A stretch of 64,000 bases of DNA, taken from NCBI RefSeq assembly GCF_900996245.1, contig NZ_CAAJGK010000047.1, forward strand, positions 1 to 64,000. The letters run 5' to 3'. Shown one piece after another: positions 1 through 8,452 of the stretch. Source of the DNA: Paraburkholderia sp. BCC1886 (GTDB lineage Bacteria > Pseudomonadota > Gammaproteobacteria > Burkholderiales > Burkholderiaceae). Position numbers and translations under genes: made by a program. Position 1 is the stretch's first letter, and each line of letters begins with the position of its first letter. Under the pieces are notes generated by a model. It did not search any database. It was given only the letters and a program-made list of their open reading frames with translations, and was not told where the DNA came from.

Positions 1-288
1 CAAGGCAGCAACGGTGGCCAAGGCAGCAACGGTGGCCAAGGCAGCAACGGTGGCCAAGGCAGCAACGGTGGCCAAGGCAGCAACGGTGGCCAAGGCAGCA
101 ACGGTGGCCAAGGCAGCAACGGTGGTCAAGGCAGCAACGGCGGTCATGGCAACAGCGGCGGTCATGGCAACAGCGGCGGCCAGGGCAACAGCGGCGGCCA
201 GGGCAACAGCGGCGGCCAGGGCAACAGCGGTGGCCAAGGCAGCAGCGGCGGCCCGGGCAGCAGCGGTGGTCACGGCAACAGCGGCGGC
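1..288 (+). repeat. Sixteen tandem 18-bp coding repeats
   Basis: The unit CAAGGCAGCAACGGTGGC starts at base 1. It is identical for the first six copies, then diverges gradually towards the 3' end. All copies are exactly 18 bp, so expansion or contraction keeps the reading frame. The array probably continues upstream of the window. Confidence 0.9.
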
Positions 289-393
289 CATGGCAGCGGC
301 AGCGGTGGTGGCCATGGTGGCGGCCACGGCGGTGGAAATGGTGGTGGCGGTAACGGCGGTGGTGGCGGTGGTGGCAGCGGCGGTTCGCACTAA
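1..393 (+). CDS. Glycine-rich repeat protein, C-terminal part (5' end outside window)
   Basis: Frame 1 is open from the first base to a TAA at 391-393, giving 130 residues of almost pure Gly/Ser/Asn/Gln/His. The first 96 residues are sixteen copies of a six-residue unit (QGSNGG, drifting to HGNSGG, QGNSGG and QGSSGG). The last part is Gly-His and Gly-Asn rich and ends GGSGGSH. I chose this frame over the Ala/Val-rich frame at base 14 because its codons vary silently between units (GGT/GGC, CAA/CAG) while the protein repeat is kept, and because a good terminator follows. Such low-complexity Gly-rich tails occur in secreted or surface proteins. No function can be named without the missing N-terminus. 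Confidence 0.6.
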   Translation, partial: QGSNGGQGSNGGQGSNGGQGSNGGQGSNGGQGSNGGQGSNGGQGSNGGHGNSGGHGNSGGQGNSGGQGNSGGQGNSGGQGSSGGPGSSGGHGNSGGHGSGSGGGHGGGHGGGNGGGGNGGGGGGGSGGSH

Positions 394-451
394 ACCCGCC
401 TGCATTCCGCGGCCAGGGAGCGCTTGCGCTTAGCTCTCCCCAGCGCCAACG

Positions 452-502
452 AAAATGCCCCCGGCAAGGACAACACATCGTCCGAACCGGGGGCATTTTT
501 TT
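452..502 (+). terminator. Rho-independent terminator after the Gly-rich gene
   Basis: A perfect GC-rich inverted repeat (arm AATGCCCCCGG at 454-464, partner CCGGGGGCATT at 487-497) is followed by a run of T to 502. It lies between the + strand gene ending at 393 and the - strand gene ending at 555, so it may serve both directions. Confidence 0.8.
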
Positions 503-554
503 CAGCCGAACCAACCCAACCAACCAGCACCCTCAAACCAGAACCAACCTCCCC

Positions 555-1217
555 TCAGCGCACAACCTCAAACACCCGCTCCTGCGCCACGAGAAAAACC
601 TTTTCTCCCGTCACCCACCCATCTTCCCGTGCTCCACCCGTAAAACTGCCAAAAGCCGGCAGCACCCCACCATGCACACCGAAGCGAAAACACGGCACGC
701 GCACCGAATCGCTCCGCGTCGACACGCGATACACCGGATGCACATGCCCCGCGAGCGTATAGGCGTCATCGACCCGCTGCGGGTAATGGCACAACGCCCA
801 CGGTCCGATACGCCAGGGTTCCTGCACCAGCTCCACACCGAGCGATTCCGGCAGCGCGCCCGCATGCCGGTCGTGATTCCCCTCGACCAGCACGATCCGC
901 AGCAACGCATGCCGCGCGCGCCAGGCGTGCAAAGCATCGAGCGTCTCCCGCGCATGCGATTCGCGCGCATGCAGCAAATCCCCGAGGAACACCAGCAAGT
1001 CCGGTTCGAACCCGGCAATCAGTCTATCGAGCCGCGCGAGATTGTCGGCGGTCGACCCGACCGGGACCGGAATGCCGCGTGCCCGGAACACGGCGTCCTT
1101 GCCGAAGTGCGCATCGGCGACGAACAGACAGCGCAGCGCCGGATCGAACATCGCACGCAGACTCGACAACACCACGGGATGACCCGCTACCTCGACGGGC
1201 AAGGAACCGGCCTTCAT
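555..1217 (-). CDS. pdeM: PdeM-type metallophosphoesterase, ligase-associated DNA repair
   Basis: This 220-residue calcineurin-like phosphoesterase carries the dinuclear-metal motifs in order: DAHFGK (D35, H37), GDLLH (D80), GNHDRH (N114, H115) and GHVHP (H158, H160). That set and the short length match the PdeM family ('ligase-associated DNA damage response endonuclease'), which is known to travel with an Lhr-type helicase. Its start overlaps the stop of the upstream helicase by one base (TGATG), so the two are co-translated. The DNA ligase and exonuclease partners usually found with it are not in this window. Confidence 0.85.
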   Translation of the reverse strand: MKAGSLPVEVAGHPVVLSSLRAMFDPALRCLFVADAHFGKDAVFRARGIPVPVGSTADNLARLDRLIAGFEPDLLVFLGDLLHARESHARETLDALHAWRARHALLRIVLVEGNHDRHAGALPESLGVELVQEPWRIGPWALCHYPQRVDDAYTLAGHVHPVYRVSTRSDSVRVPCFRFGVHGGVLPAFGSFTGGAREDGWVTGEKVFLVAQERVFEVVR

Positions 1218-3892
1218 CAGCGCGCCGCCTTTTCGAGTTCGGCCAGCATCCGTTCGACCCGATCCGCGAGCTTCTCGGTACTGATCTTTTCTCGCAGGCG
1301 TCCGACAATCAGCGGAAACGCGAACGGCGTGGGCTTCTTCGGCCGCATGATGACGACGCGGCTCGCGTTCATCCGCTCGAGCGCGATACGAATACGCTGG
1401 GCGTCGAGTTCCTGCAGCAGCACTTCGGCATCGGCCTGACCGAGCAGTAGATTACCGCTGTCGTGATTGCGAAAGATCTCGTAGAACAGTCCACTCGACG
1501 CCTGCAATTGACGCGCACTCTTCTGCTGTCCAGGATGCCCCTGAAACACCAGGCCCGACACGCGTGCGATCTCGCGAAAACGCCGCATCGAGAGTTCGGA
1601 AGAGTTCAGGCTGGCGACGATGTCGTGTTCGAGTTCCTCGGGCGCGAGCAAACCGCCTTCGAGTGCCGCGGCCCAATCGAACGGTTGCGCGGACAACAAC
1701 TCGAAGCCGTAATCGTTCATGGAGATCGAGAAAGTACCGGGACGCTCGCGCGCGACGCGCCATGCGAGCAACGCGCCCAGACCCACGTGCGCGGTCCGTC
1801 CGGCAAACGGGTAACAGAAGAAGTGGTGTCCCTCGCGCGACTTCACGAGTTCCACCACGAGCACCCCGGGCTCAGGCAGCGCCGACCACTTCTGCTGCAA
1901 TTCGAGTAACGGCCGCACCGCACGCATTTCCGGTTCGTCGTAGATGCCGTCGGCGGCGCGCGCCAGCATCGTCAGCGTGGCATCGGCGAGTTCGGAAGAC
2001 AGCGGCATCCGGCTGCCGGCCCATTGCGGCATCGCGCCACGCGACGACGTCGCGCGCCGTACCCATGCCGTCATGTCCTGGACGCGAATCAGTTCGAGTG
2101 CGCGGCCGCCGAAGGTGAAAATATCCCCGGGTTTAAGGCGTGACACGAACGATTCCTCGATCGCGCCAATCCGCCCGCCCGACAGATACGCGACGTTCAG
2201 CGTGCCATTGGCGACGATCGTGCCGATGTTGTTGCGATGCCGGCGGACCAGATCTTCGCGCGGGACGCGGTACAGTCCATCGGTTTCACGCGCGACGCGA
2301 TGATAGTCCGGGTAAGCCCGCAACGCCGTGCCCCCACCTTCCACGAATCCGAGTGCCCAGTCGAACTCCGCCTGGGTCAATTGCCGGTACGCATAAGTGC
2401 CGCGAATTTCGTCATAGAGCTCACGCGGATCGAATCCGCCGCCTATCGCGACCGTTACCAGATGCTGCACCAGCACGTCGAACGGTTTCTCCGGCGTGTC
2501 GCGGCCTTCTATCTGCCGCTGCTCGACGGCCTCGCGCGCGGCCGCCGCTTCGACGAGTTCGAGTGCATGCGTGGGCACGATAGTCACGCGCGATGGCCGC
2601 CCCGGCGCATGACCCGAGCGTCCCGCACGTTGCATCAGACGCGCCACCCCTTTCGGCGAACCGATCTGGAACACCCGGTCCACCGGCAGAAAATCGACCC
2701 CGAGGTCGAGGCTCGACGTACACACGACCACCTTCAGCAGACCGCTCTTGAGACCCTGCTCGACCCACTCGCGCACCTGCTGATCGAGCGAGCCATGATG
2801 CAGCGCGATCAGACCGGCCCATTCCGGGCGCGCTTCGAGCAAGGCCTGATACCAGACCTCGCATTGCGAGCGCGTATTGGTGAACACGAGCGACGTTTGC
2901 GCCTCGCCGATCGCGTCGGCCACCGCCGCAACCTGGCGCATGCCGACGTGACCGCCCCACGGAAACCGCTCGATAGTCTCGGGGATGATCGTGTCGACGA
3001 CCAGCGCTTTGGGAAGGGCGCCATGCACGTTAGCGCGCGGCGTATTGACCGGCGCGAGCAATACGTCGGCGGCGAAGGGCAGGTTGCCGAGCGTCGCCGA
3101 CAATCCCCACACCTGTAACGCAGGATGCCAGTGCGCGAGCCGGGCGAGCGCGAGTTGGGTCTGGGTGCCGCGTTTGTTGCCGAGCAACTCATGCCATTCA
3201 TCGACGATCACCAGTCTCACATGAGCCAGGACTTCGCGCGCGTCGGGTCGCGTGAGGATCAGTGTCAGACTCTCCGGTGTCGTGACGAGCGCAGAGGGCA
3301 TCCGGCGATTTTGCCGCGCGCGTTCGGCCGAACCGGTATCGCCGGTGCGCAGTCCTACGCTCCATGGCACCGCGAGTTCGACGGCCGAGCTTTGCAAGGC
3401 GCGCGCGGTATCGGCGGCGAGGGCGCGCATCGGCGTGATCCAGAGGACGGTGAGCGGCTCCGGCTGCGTGCGAGGTTTCACCGGTGCCCGGCCGCGAGAC
3501 TTCGATGGTGGCGCATTCGCGAACGCAGCCAGCGCGCCGAACCAGACAGCCCAGGTTTTACCCGCACCCGTCGTTGCATGGAGCAGACCGCTCGCGCCGC
3601 GGCCGATTTCCTTCCACACTTCGCGTTGAAACTCGAACGGTTCCCACTGGCGCGCGTGAAACCAGTCCGTTAGCCGATCGGCAAACGGACGCTGAGCGAT
3701 GCTCTCGTCGATCGCGAACGGAATGGTTTCGAAGCCCGGCCCGCGAGCGTCGAGGCGGGCCTGTTTCTCGCGGCTGCGCGGAATACGTCGCGGACGCGGT
3801 GTGCGGCGTGTCGACACGGGCGAAGCCGCAGTCGTGCCGGTTTCGCTGTTTTCACTATCGTCGGAATCGTCAGGTCGGGCCGGCTCGGTCAT
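1217..3892 (-). CDS. lhr: Lhr-type DEXH-box helicase, ligase-associated
   Basis: A superfamily 2 helicase of 891 residues from the ATG at 3892. Visible motifs are Walker A ATTGAGKT (106-113), Walker B DEWH (231-234), SATLG, the C-terminal helicase motif around TSSLDLGVDF, and QRAGRSGH. The region after the RecA-like domains is long, as expected for the Lhr winged-helix and core domains. The first ~45 residues are acidic then basic and look disordered. An upstream in-frame TTG at 3952 would add 20 residues, but I prefer the ATG. Family members unwind DNA or RNA:DNA hybrids in DNA damage responses. It is co-translated with pdeM. Confidence 0.88.
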   Translation of the reverse strand: MTEPARPDDSDDSENSETGTTAASPVSTRRTPRPRRIPRSREKQARLDARGPGFETIPFAIDESIAQRPFADRLTDWFHARQWEPFEFQREVWKEIGRGASGLLHATTGAGKTWAVWFGALAAFANAPPSKSRGRAPVKPRTQPEPLTVLWITPMRALAADTARALQSSAVELAVPWSVGLRTGDTGSAERARQNRRMPSALVTTPESLTLILTRPDAREVLAHVRLVIVDEWHELLGNKRGTQTQLALARLAHWHPALQVWGLSATLGNLPFAADVLLAPVNTPRANVHGALPKALVVDTIIPETIERFPWGGHVGMRQVAAVADAIGEAQTSLVFTNTRSQCEVWYQALLEARPEWAGLIALHHGSLDQQVREWVEQGLKSGLLKVVVCTSSLDLGVDFLPVDRVFQIGSPKGVARLMQRAGRSGHAPGRPSRVTIVPTHALELVEAAAAREAVEQRQIEGRDTPEKPFDVLVQHLVTVAIGGGFDPRELYDEIRGTYAYRQLTQAEFDWALGFVEGGGTALRAYPDYHRVARETDGLYRVPREDLVRRHRNNIGTIVANGTLNVAYLSGGRIGAIEESFVSRLKPGDIFTFGGRALELIRVQDMTAWVRRATSSRGAMPQWAGSRMPLSSELADATLTMLARAADGIYDEPEMRAVRPLLELQQKWSALPEPGVLVVELVKSREGHHFFCYPFAGRTAHVGLGALLAWRVARERPGTFSISMNDYGFELLSAQPFDWAAALEGGLLAPEELEHDIVASLNSSELSMRRFREIARVSGLVFQGHPGQQKSARQLQASSGLFYEIFRNHDSGNLLLGQADAEVLLQELDAQRIRIALERMNASRVVIMRPKKPTPFAFPLIVGRLREKISTEKLADRVERMLAELEKAAR

Positions 3893-4068
3893 TGGAAGTG
3901 CCAGGGGCGGGTTATTCAGGTGGACCGCTCGAATGGGGGAGTGGTTCAGCAAGCTTCGCCCGCACTACTCGTGCCTACCTCCACCGGAGCCACTTCACCG
4001 TGAAACGGAGGAGGTCCGTTTCGATCGATCCGTTACAATCAGCCGCTCTATCCATCTGGAGACACGCT

Positions 4069-4470
4069 TTGAAATCCATCGTTGCTTTGATTGCCGCCGC
4101 TGCTCTTTCGTCGACGGCGATGGCTGCCGCTCCCGCCACGGAAAAGCTGCCGTCCGGCGTCGTCGTCGAACATCTGACGCAGGGCACGGGTCCCCAACCG
4201 GTCGCGACGGATGTCGTGAAGGTGAATTACCGCGGCACGCTCGCCAACGGCACCGAGTTCGACAGTTCGGACAAACACGGCGGCCCGGCCACGTTTCCGC
4301 TCAATCGTGTGATTCCGTGCTGGACGCAAGGCGTGCAGAAGATCAAGGTTGGCGGCAAGGCTAAACTCACTTGCCCGGCGGCAACCGCTTATGGCGATCG
4401 CGGTGTCGGCACCATTCCGCCGAATAGCGATCTGACATTCGAAGTCGAACTGGTTGCGATCGTCAAATAA
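4069..4470 (+). CDS. Secreted FKBP-type peptidyl-prolyl isomerase
   Basis: A 133-residue protein with a Sec signal peptide (KSIVALIAAAALSSTAMA, cleavage near residue 19) and one FKBP domain. Typical FKBP segments are VKVNYRGTLANGTEFDSS, FPLNRVIPCW, YGDRGVGTIPPNSDLTFEVEL. It should catalyse proline cis-trans isomerisation during protein folding in the periplasm. The start is a TTG at 4069 preceded by GGAG at 4058-4061, because no ATG precedes the signal sequence in frame. A TACAAT at 4034-4039 could be a -10 element, but I found no matching -35. A strong terminator follows. Confidence 0.88.
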   Translation: MKSIVALIAAAALSSTAMAAAPATEKLPSGVVVEHLTQGTGPQPVATDVVKVNYRGTLANGTEFDSSDKHGGPATFPLNRVIPCWTQGVQKIKVGGKAKLTCPAATAYGDRGVGTIPPNSDLTFEVELVAIVK

Positions 4471-4499
4471 GGCCTGTTAGCCAGTAGCGCGCACGAAAA

Positions 4500-4535
4500 G
4501 AAGCCCCGCTCGATTCTCTCGAGCGGGGCTTTTTC
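4500..4535. terminator. Bidirectional terminator between convergent genes
   Basis: The stem AAGCCCCGCTCG / CGAGCGGGGCTT (4501-4531) has an A-run before it and a T-run after it. It can end both the FKBP gene (+) and the small membrane protein gene transcribed towards it (-). Confidence 0.8.
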
Positions 4536-4543
4536 TCGACTGT

Positions 4544-4777
4544 TTATTCTTCGGCTGGCGTAAAAAGCATGGCGATATAGACGATGGTCGACACCACGGT
4601 CAGTCCCACACCGACGAATACTTTGGTTCGGTTGAACTCCAGTCCGCCGTCTATTGCTATGCAGATTCCGACTACCGAAGCGAGTGTGCCGACCGTTGCA
4701 AGCAACACATGAAGCTTGCTATTGATCATCTTGCGGCGTTCCGGCGTGATGTTTTCTCTGAGGCGATCGAGTTTCAT
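4544..4777 (-). CDS. Small two-TM membrane protein, unknown function
   Basis: Seventy-seven residues from the ATG at 4777, which has an AAAGGA ribosome site about seven bases upstream. A longer in-frame version to 4891 lacks a comparable site. The N-terminal ~22 residues are charged and the rest forms two predicted membrane helices (around LHVLLATVGTLASVVGICIAI without its last residue, and KVFVGVGLTVVSTIVYIAML). There is no recognisable domain. It probably sits in the inner membrane with a basic cytoplasmic N-terminus. Confidence 0.6.
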   Translation of the reverse strand: MKLDRLRENITPERRKMINSKLHVLLATVGTLASVVGICIAIDGGLEFNRTKVFVGVGLTVVSTIVYIAMLFTPAEE

Positions 4778-5006
4778 GACACTATCCTTTGCAAGGTGGT
4801 GCGTTGCCCCGAGGGTCGCAATGACGATGCGGCCTCTTTGCCGCGACGCCATTACGAATGGCTTCCGTCGGAACGAAGGATAGACGAGCATTGGACCGCC
4901 GCAAGTAATAACAGTTAATACCTGCTGTCCGTTTGTCGCAGATCTAAAGCAGAAGGACGCCGGTTACCCAGGCGTCTCATGAAGAGAGAGAAGAACCCAG
5001 GCCGCG

Positions 5007-5255
5007 CTATTGCATTGCCGCCTGGTGCTGCGCGGCTTGCGCCTGGGCCGCCTGTTCCTGCGCATGCTTTTTTGCCATATGCCGTCCCACCAGACATCCG
5101 CCTACTGCTCCGACAACCGCATGATGTCCGGCATAGTGACCGGCGACCCCACCGACTACCGCGCCTTTCATGCATCCTGCCGCGTGTGCGGTACCGAGTG
5201 CCGCCCCGCTGAATGCCAGCGCGGCCAGAACGGATTGGATAAAACCAGCTTTCAT
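5007..5255 (-). CDS. Small secreted glycine-zipper-like protein
   Basis: Eighty-two residues from the ATG at 5255. The start has a signal peptide ending in ALGTAHA-A. The mature part has GxxxG-like spacing (GAVVGGVAGHYAGHHAVVGAV), as in glycine-zipper envelope proteins, followed by a tail rich in Lys, Gln, Ala and His. A longer GTG start at 5282 would put nine residues before the signal peptide and is less likely. An envelope or periplasmic location is inferred. The function is unknown. Confidence 0.6.
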   Translation of the reverse strand: MKAGFIQSVLAALAFSGAALGTAHAAGCMKGAVVGGVAGHYAGHHAVVGAVGGCLVGRHMAKKHAQEQAAQAQAAQHQAAMQ

Positions 5256-5490
5256 TTGAGAGTCCCGTTGGAGTGAGTCCACCGGATGTGGGCGCCATTC
5301 CGGGTTATTTCAATAGCGAGAAAGAACACGAGAAGTGAGAGAGCCGGGAGCGAATCGCGAGAAGACTGAATCAGTACTCCCCTGAAAGCAACGCAACACG
5401 ATGTTTAATACAAGAAGTAACAGACGGAATGTGCTTTTCTTCTGCTATTCATGGCATAGTTCGAGCGATTACCACACTAGGAGGAACACC

Positions 5491-6366
5491 ATGCCCACTT
5501 TAGAGCAAATTCAGGCAAAGCTTAAGAAGCTCCAGGCGCAAGCCGATGTTCTCCTGGCAAAAAAAGCGCAGGCTGCGGTGGACCAGATTCGCGACTTGAT
5601 GATCAAGCATGGATTGACCACCGAAGATATCGAGGCCAAAGCAAAAGCGCGACGCGCGGCAAAAGGCCTGGGTGTCAAAGTCGCCGGTCATAGCGCTAAA
5701 TCGAGTGGCACGGTCAAGTACCGCGACCACAAAACCGGCGCCACCTGGACCGGCCACGGCCGTGCGCCGGGCTGGATTGCCAGCGTAAAAGACCGTACTC
5801 AATTCCTGGTGGATGGTGCGAGTGAATTGAAGTCCGCAGCCAGGGCCGTGGTGACCAAGGCCAAAACCGCAACCGGCACCAAGCGTGGTACCGGCCAGCC
5901 CAAAGGCGCACAACCGCCCAAGTACCGCGACCCGAAAAGCGGCGCGACCTGGAGCGGCCGTGGTCCGGCGCCGGCATGGCTCGCTTCGGCCAAAGACCGC
6001 ACGCGTTTCCTGATTGATAGCGCTGCGGCTGCTGCGACGGATGTCAAATCCGCGGCAAAGTCCGCGGCCAAGGCCGGCAAGGCAAAAGCGTCGGCCACGA
6101 GCGGTGCAGTCAGCAAGAAAGCCGCGGCTAAAAAAGTCGTGGCGAAAAAGGCAGTCGCGTCGAAGAAAGCAGCAGTCAAGAAAGTAGCGGCTAAGAAAGT
6201 CGCGGCCGTCAAGAAAGTGGTTGCGCAGAAAAGCACAACGAAGCCCGCCGCCAAAAAAGCCCCGGCGAAGAAGGCGCCGGGTCGTAAGGCGGCTGCCAAA
6301 ACAGCCAGCACGCCGGTAGCCGCACCCGCGCCGCAAGCTGCCGCCGCCGCGCCCGCAGAAGCGTAA
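5491..6366 (+). CDS. H-NS-family protein with two DNA-binding domains and H1-like tail
   Basis: A 291-residue protein from the ATG at 5491, which follows AGGAGG at 5479-5484. Residues 1-60 form a charged coiled-coil oligomerisation region typical of H-NS. Two H-NS C-terminal DNA-binding motifs follow: YRDHKTGATWTGHGRAPGW (77-95) and YRDPKSGATWSGRGPAPAW (145-163). Residues ~185-291 are a Lys/Ala-rich tail of KKAAAKK-like units resembling bacterial histone-H1-like proteins. H-NS proteins bind AT-rich DNA and silence genes, and the tail should add non-specific binding. Most H-NS homologues are ~90-140 residues with a single DNA-binding domain. This one is a duplicated and extended form. Confidence 0.88.
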   Translation: MPTLEQIQAKLKKLQAQADVLLAKKAQAAVDQIRDLMIKHGLTTEDIEAKAKARRAAKGLGVKVAGHSAKSSGTVKYRDHKTGATWTGHGRAPGWIASVKDRTQFLVDGASELKSAARAVVTKAKTATGTKRGTGQPKGAQPPKYRDPKSGATWSGRGPAPAWLASAKDRTRFLIDSAAAAATDVKSAAKSAAKAGKAKASATSGAVSKKAAAKKVVAKKAVASKKAAVKKVAAKKVAAVKKVVAQKSTTKPAAKKAPAKKAPGRKAAAKTASTPVAAPAPQAAAAAPAEA

Positions 6367-6389
6367 GCCCACGCGGAGTGTCGAAGTCG

Positions 6390-6881
6390 ATGACGAGTTA
6401 CAGCGAGTCACGCCAGCAGGAAGATCATGTCGTCCTGCTGGACGATGTTCCTCATCCGGCGGCGGACGCCGCCGAACCTTTTATCGTGACGAGCGATCGT
6501 CGGGTCATTCTGGCTTATCCGATTGCAGAAGCGGATTTCGATCGCTTCGGCCCGTTCGATCCCGACGACGATCCATTCTGCGCGGTGCTCTTTCCCGACA
6601 CCGTATTTCATCGTCTGGGGCCGCCGGGCGAGTCCGATCTCGACATCCATCCGCTCGCGGAGTCGGGTTTGAGCGCTTATTCGGTCCATGAGGTCGTGAA
6701 TTCTTCTCTGGCAGCGGAGATCTCGGCACTCGCTCACGTCGCGGCAACGGTCGCGCAACGCCATTTCGTCATCACATTCGATGGCGCTACATTCGAATGC
6801 GTCGCCTCCGATTACACGGTCGTCGGCGTTTATGGCGCGGGTGAAATCGCCATTCGGGAAGCCTTCTCGCTAGTCCGATAG
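6390..6881 (+). CDS. Hypothetical protein
   Basis: A 163-residue acidic protein from the ATG at 6390, with GCGGAG about eleven bases before it. A GTG at 6378 would add four residues. There is no signal peptide, membrane segment or motif I recognise. It starts 24 bases after the H-NS-like gene, so they may be co-transcribed. The region FDRFGPFDPDDDPFCAVLF is rich in Asp and Phe. Possibly lineage-specific. Confidence 0.6.
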   Translation: MTSYSESRQQEDHVVLLDDVPHPAADAAEPFIVTSDRRVILAYPIAEADFDRFGPFDPDDDPFCAVLFPDTVFHRLGPPGESDLDIHPLAESGLSAYSVHEVVNSSLAAEISALAHVAATVAQRHFVITFDGATFECVASDYTVVGVYGAGEIAIREAFSLVR

Positions 6882-7034
6882 CTGCGCTTTCTATACGAGC
6901 AGTCGTGCCACAGACGACCGGCAGCAATGCGCGGTCCGCAACAGGCACGCGCATTGCGTTCTGCACCCGGCTGATTCATGGTTATCCATGCAGGGCGCGC
7001 GAGCGCGTCCTCGCGATTCGCATCGAGGCCGCGC

Positions 7035-8297
7035 ATGCTGACTATTTCAATTACCGCCATCGTTACGCTCGTTATCGTTCTGCTGATCGCCAATCTTTCG
7101 ACGGGCGAGAAGAAGATCGAACATAAGATCGACCGGCTGTATGCCAGTGACGATCCGCAATTCCTGCGCTCCATGGGATTGCTGCTCGGACCGCCGGTCA
7201 TCTCCGGCAATCGCTTCGAAATGCTGCTCAATGGCGACCGCATCTTTCCGTCGATGCTCGAAGGCATTCGCTCCGCGCGTAAAACCATTACGTTCGAAAC
7301 CTTCATCTACTGGTCCGGCGAAATCGGCGAGCAGATTGCCAGTGCATTGGCCGATAAAGCACGCGAAGGTATTGCGGTGCATGTTCTGCTCGACTGGGTC
7401 GGCTCGTCGAAAATGGACAAGCACTATTTGAATATGCTGCGCGACGCCGGTGCGGAAGTCATTCAATATCACAAGCCGCATTGGACCGGACTGGGTCGAA
7501 TGAACGACCGTACCCACCGCAAACTGCTCGTCATCGACGGGCATATTGGCTTTACGGGCGGTGTAGGCATTGCACCTGAATGGACCGGTCACGCCCAGAA
7601 TGAAAAGCATTGGCGCGACACGCATTTTCGCGTGTCGGGGCCGGTGGTTGGGCATATGCAGGCCGTGTTCATGGACAACTGGGTGAAGGCCACCGGCAAC
7701 GTGCTGCACGGTCCCGACTATTTTCCGCATATCGAGCCGGACGGCGACGGTCTCGCTCATATGTTCAGCAGTTCGCCTTCCGGCGGCAGCGACGACATGC
7801 AGTTGATGTACCTGATGGCCATTACCGCGGCCACGCATACCATCCACCTGGCCAGCGCTTATTTCGTGCCGGACAAGCTGACTATCAATGCCATTGTCGA
7901 AGCTGCCAAACGCGGTGTAAAAGTACAGATCATCACCCCGGGAAAACGTATCGACACCCACACCGTGCGGGAAGCATCGCGCGCCTGTTGGGGCGATTTG
8001 CTGAAAGCGGGCGTGGAGATATTCGAGTATCAGCCCACCATGTTCCATTGCAAATTGCTGGTGGTGGATGAGTACCTGGTCTCGGTCGGGTCGACCAATT
8101 TCGACAGCCGTTCCTTCAAGCTGAACGACGAGGCCAATCTGAACATCTACGATCGCGACTTCGCGAAGCAGCAAACGGCGACCTTCGCCGACGACCTGCG
8201 CCGCTCCGAGCAGATCACGCTCGACATTTGGGAGCATCGTCCGTTCACGGAAAAGCTGCTCGAAAAATTCGTTCCGCTACTCGACACCCAACTGTAA
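7035..8297 (+). CDS. Cardiolipin synthase-like phospholipase D protein
   Basis: 420 residues from the ATG at 7035, preceded by GAGG at 7025-7028. An N-terminal membrane helix (LTISITAIVTLVIVLLIANL) is followed by two PLD/HKD motifs: HRKLLVIDGHIGFTGG, and FHCKLLVVDEYLVSVGSTNF with SRS following. The FDSRSFKLNDEANL stretch after the second motif is typical of bacterial cardiolipin synthases. It should join two phosphatidylglycerols, or a related pair of phospholipids, at the inner membrane. Only one TM helix is evident, as in ClsB-like or compact Cls types, so the substrate is uncertain. Confidence 0.85.
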   Translation: MLTISITAIVTLVIVLLIANLSTGEKKIEHKIDRLYASDDPQFLRSMGLLLGPPVISGNRFEMLLNGDRIFPSMLEGIRSARKTITFETFIYWSGEIGEQIASALADKAREGIAVHVLLDWVGSSKMDKHYLNMLRDAGAEVIQYHKPHWTGLGRMNDRTHRKLLVIDGHIGFTGGVGIAPEWTGHAQNEKHWRDTHFRVSGPVVGHMQAVFMDNWVKATGNVLHGPDYFPHIEPDGDGLAHMFSSSPSGGSDDMQLMYLMAITAATHTIHLASAYFVPDKLTINAIVEAAKRGVKVQIITPGKRIDTHTVREASRACWGDLLKAGVEIFEYQPTMFHCKLLVVDEYLVSVGSTNFDSRSFKLNDEANLNIYDRDFAKQQTATFADDLRRSEQITLDIWEHRPFTEKLLEKFVPLLDTQL

Positions 8298-8452
8298 CGT
8301 CTGCACAGCGGCAGCGCTGACTAACCCCCGTATGCGCCTGAAACGAGGGCGGTACGAATCCTGCTAGCAGAGCCGTATGTGCTGCTTCAGTCGGTGGAGG
8401 TCATCCCGGAATCTCCTGCTGGCGGTGCACCTGTCGGGAAGGGTTCGGACGC

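Noticed and set aside
1..288. CRISPR-like array
   Set aside because: Units are directly adjacent with no spacers and encode a protein repeat.
14..433. Ala/Val/Lys-rich reading of the 18-bp repeats
   Set aside because: Silent variation between repeat units fits frame 1 (Gly-rich), which also ends just before a terminator. The other frame would give a monotonous AKAATV protein with an unrelated tail.
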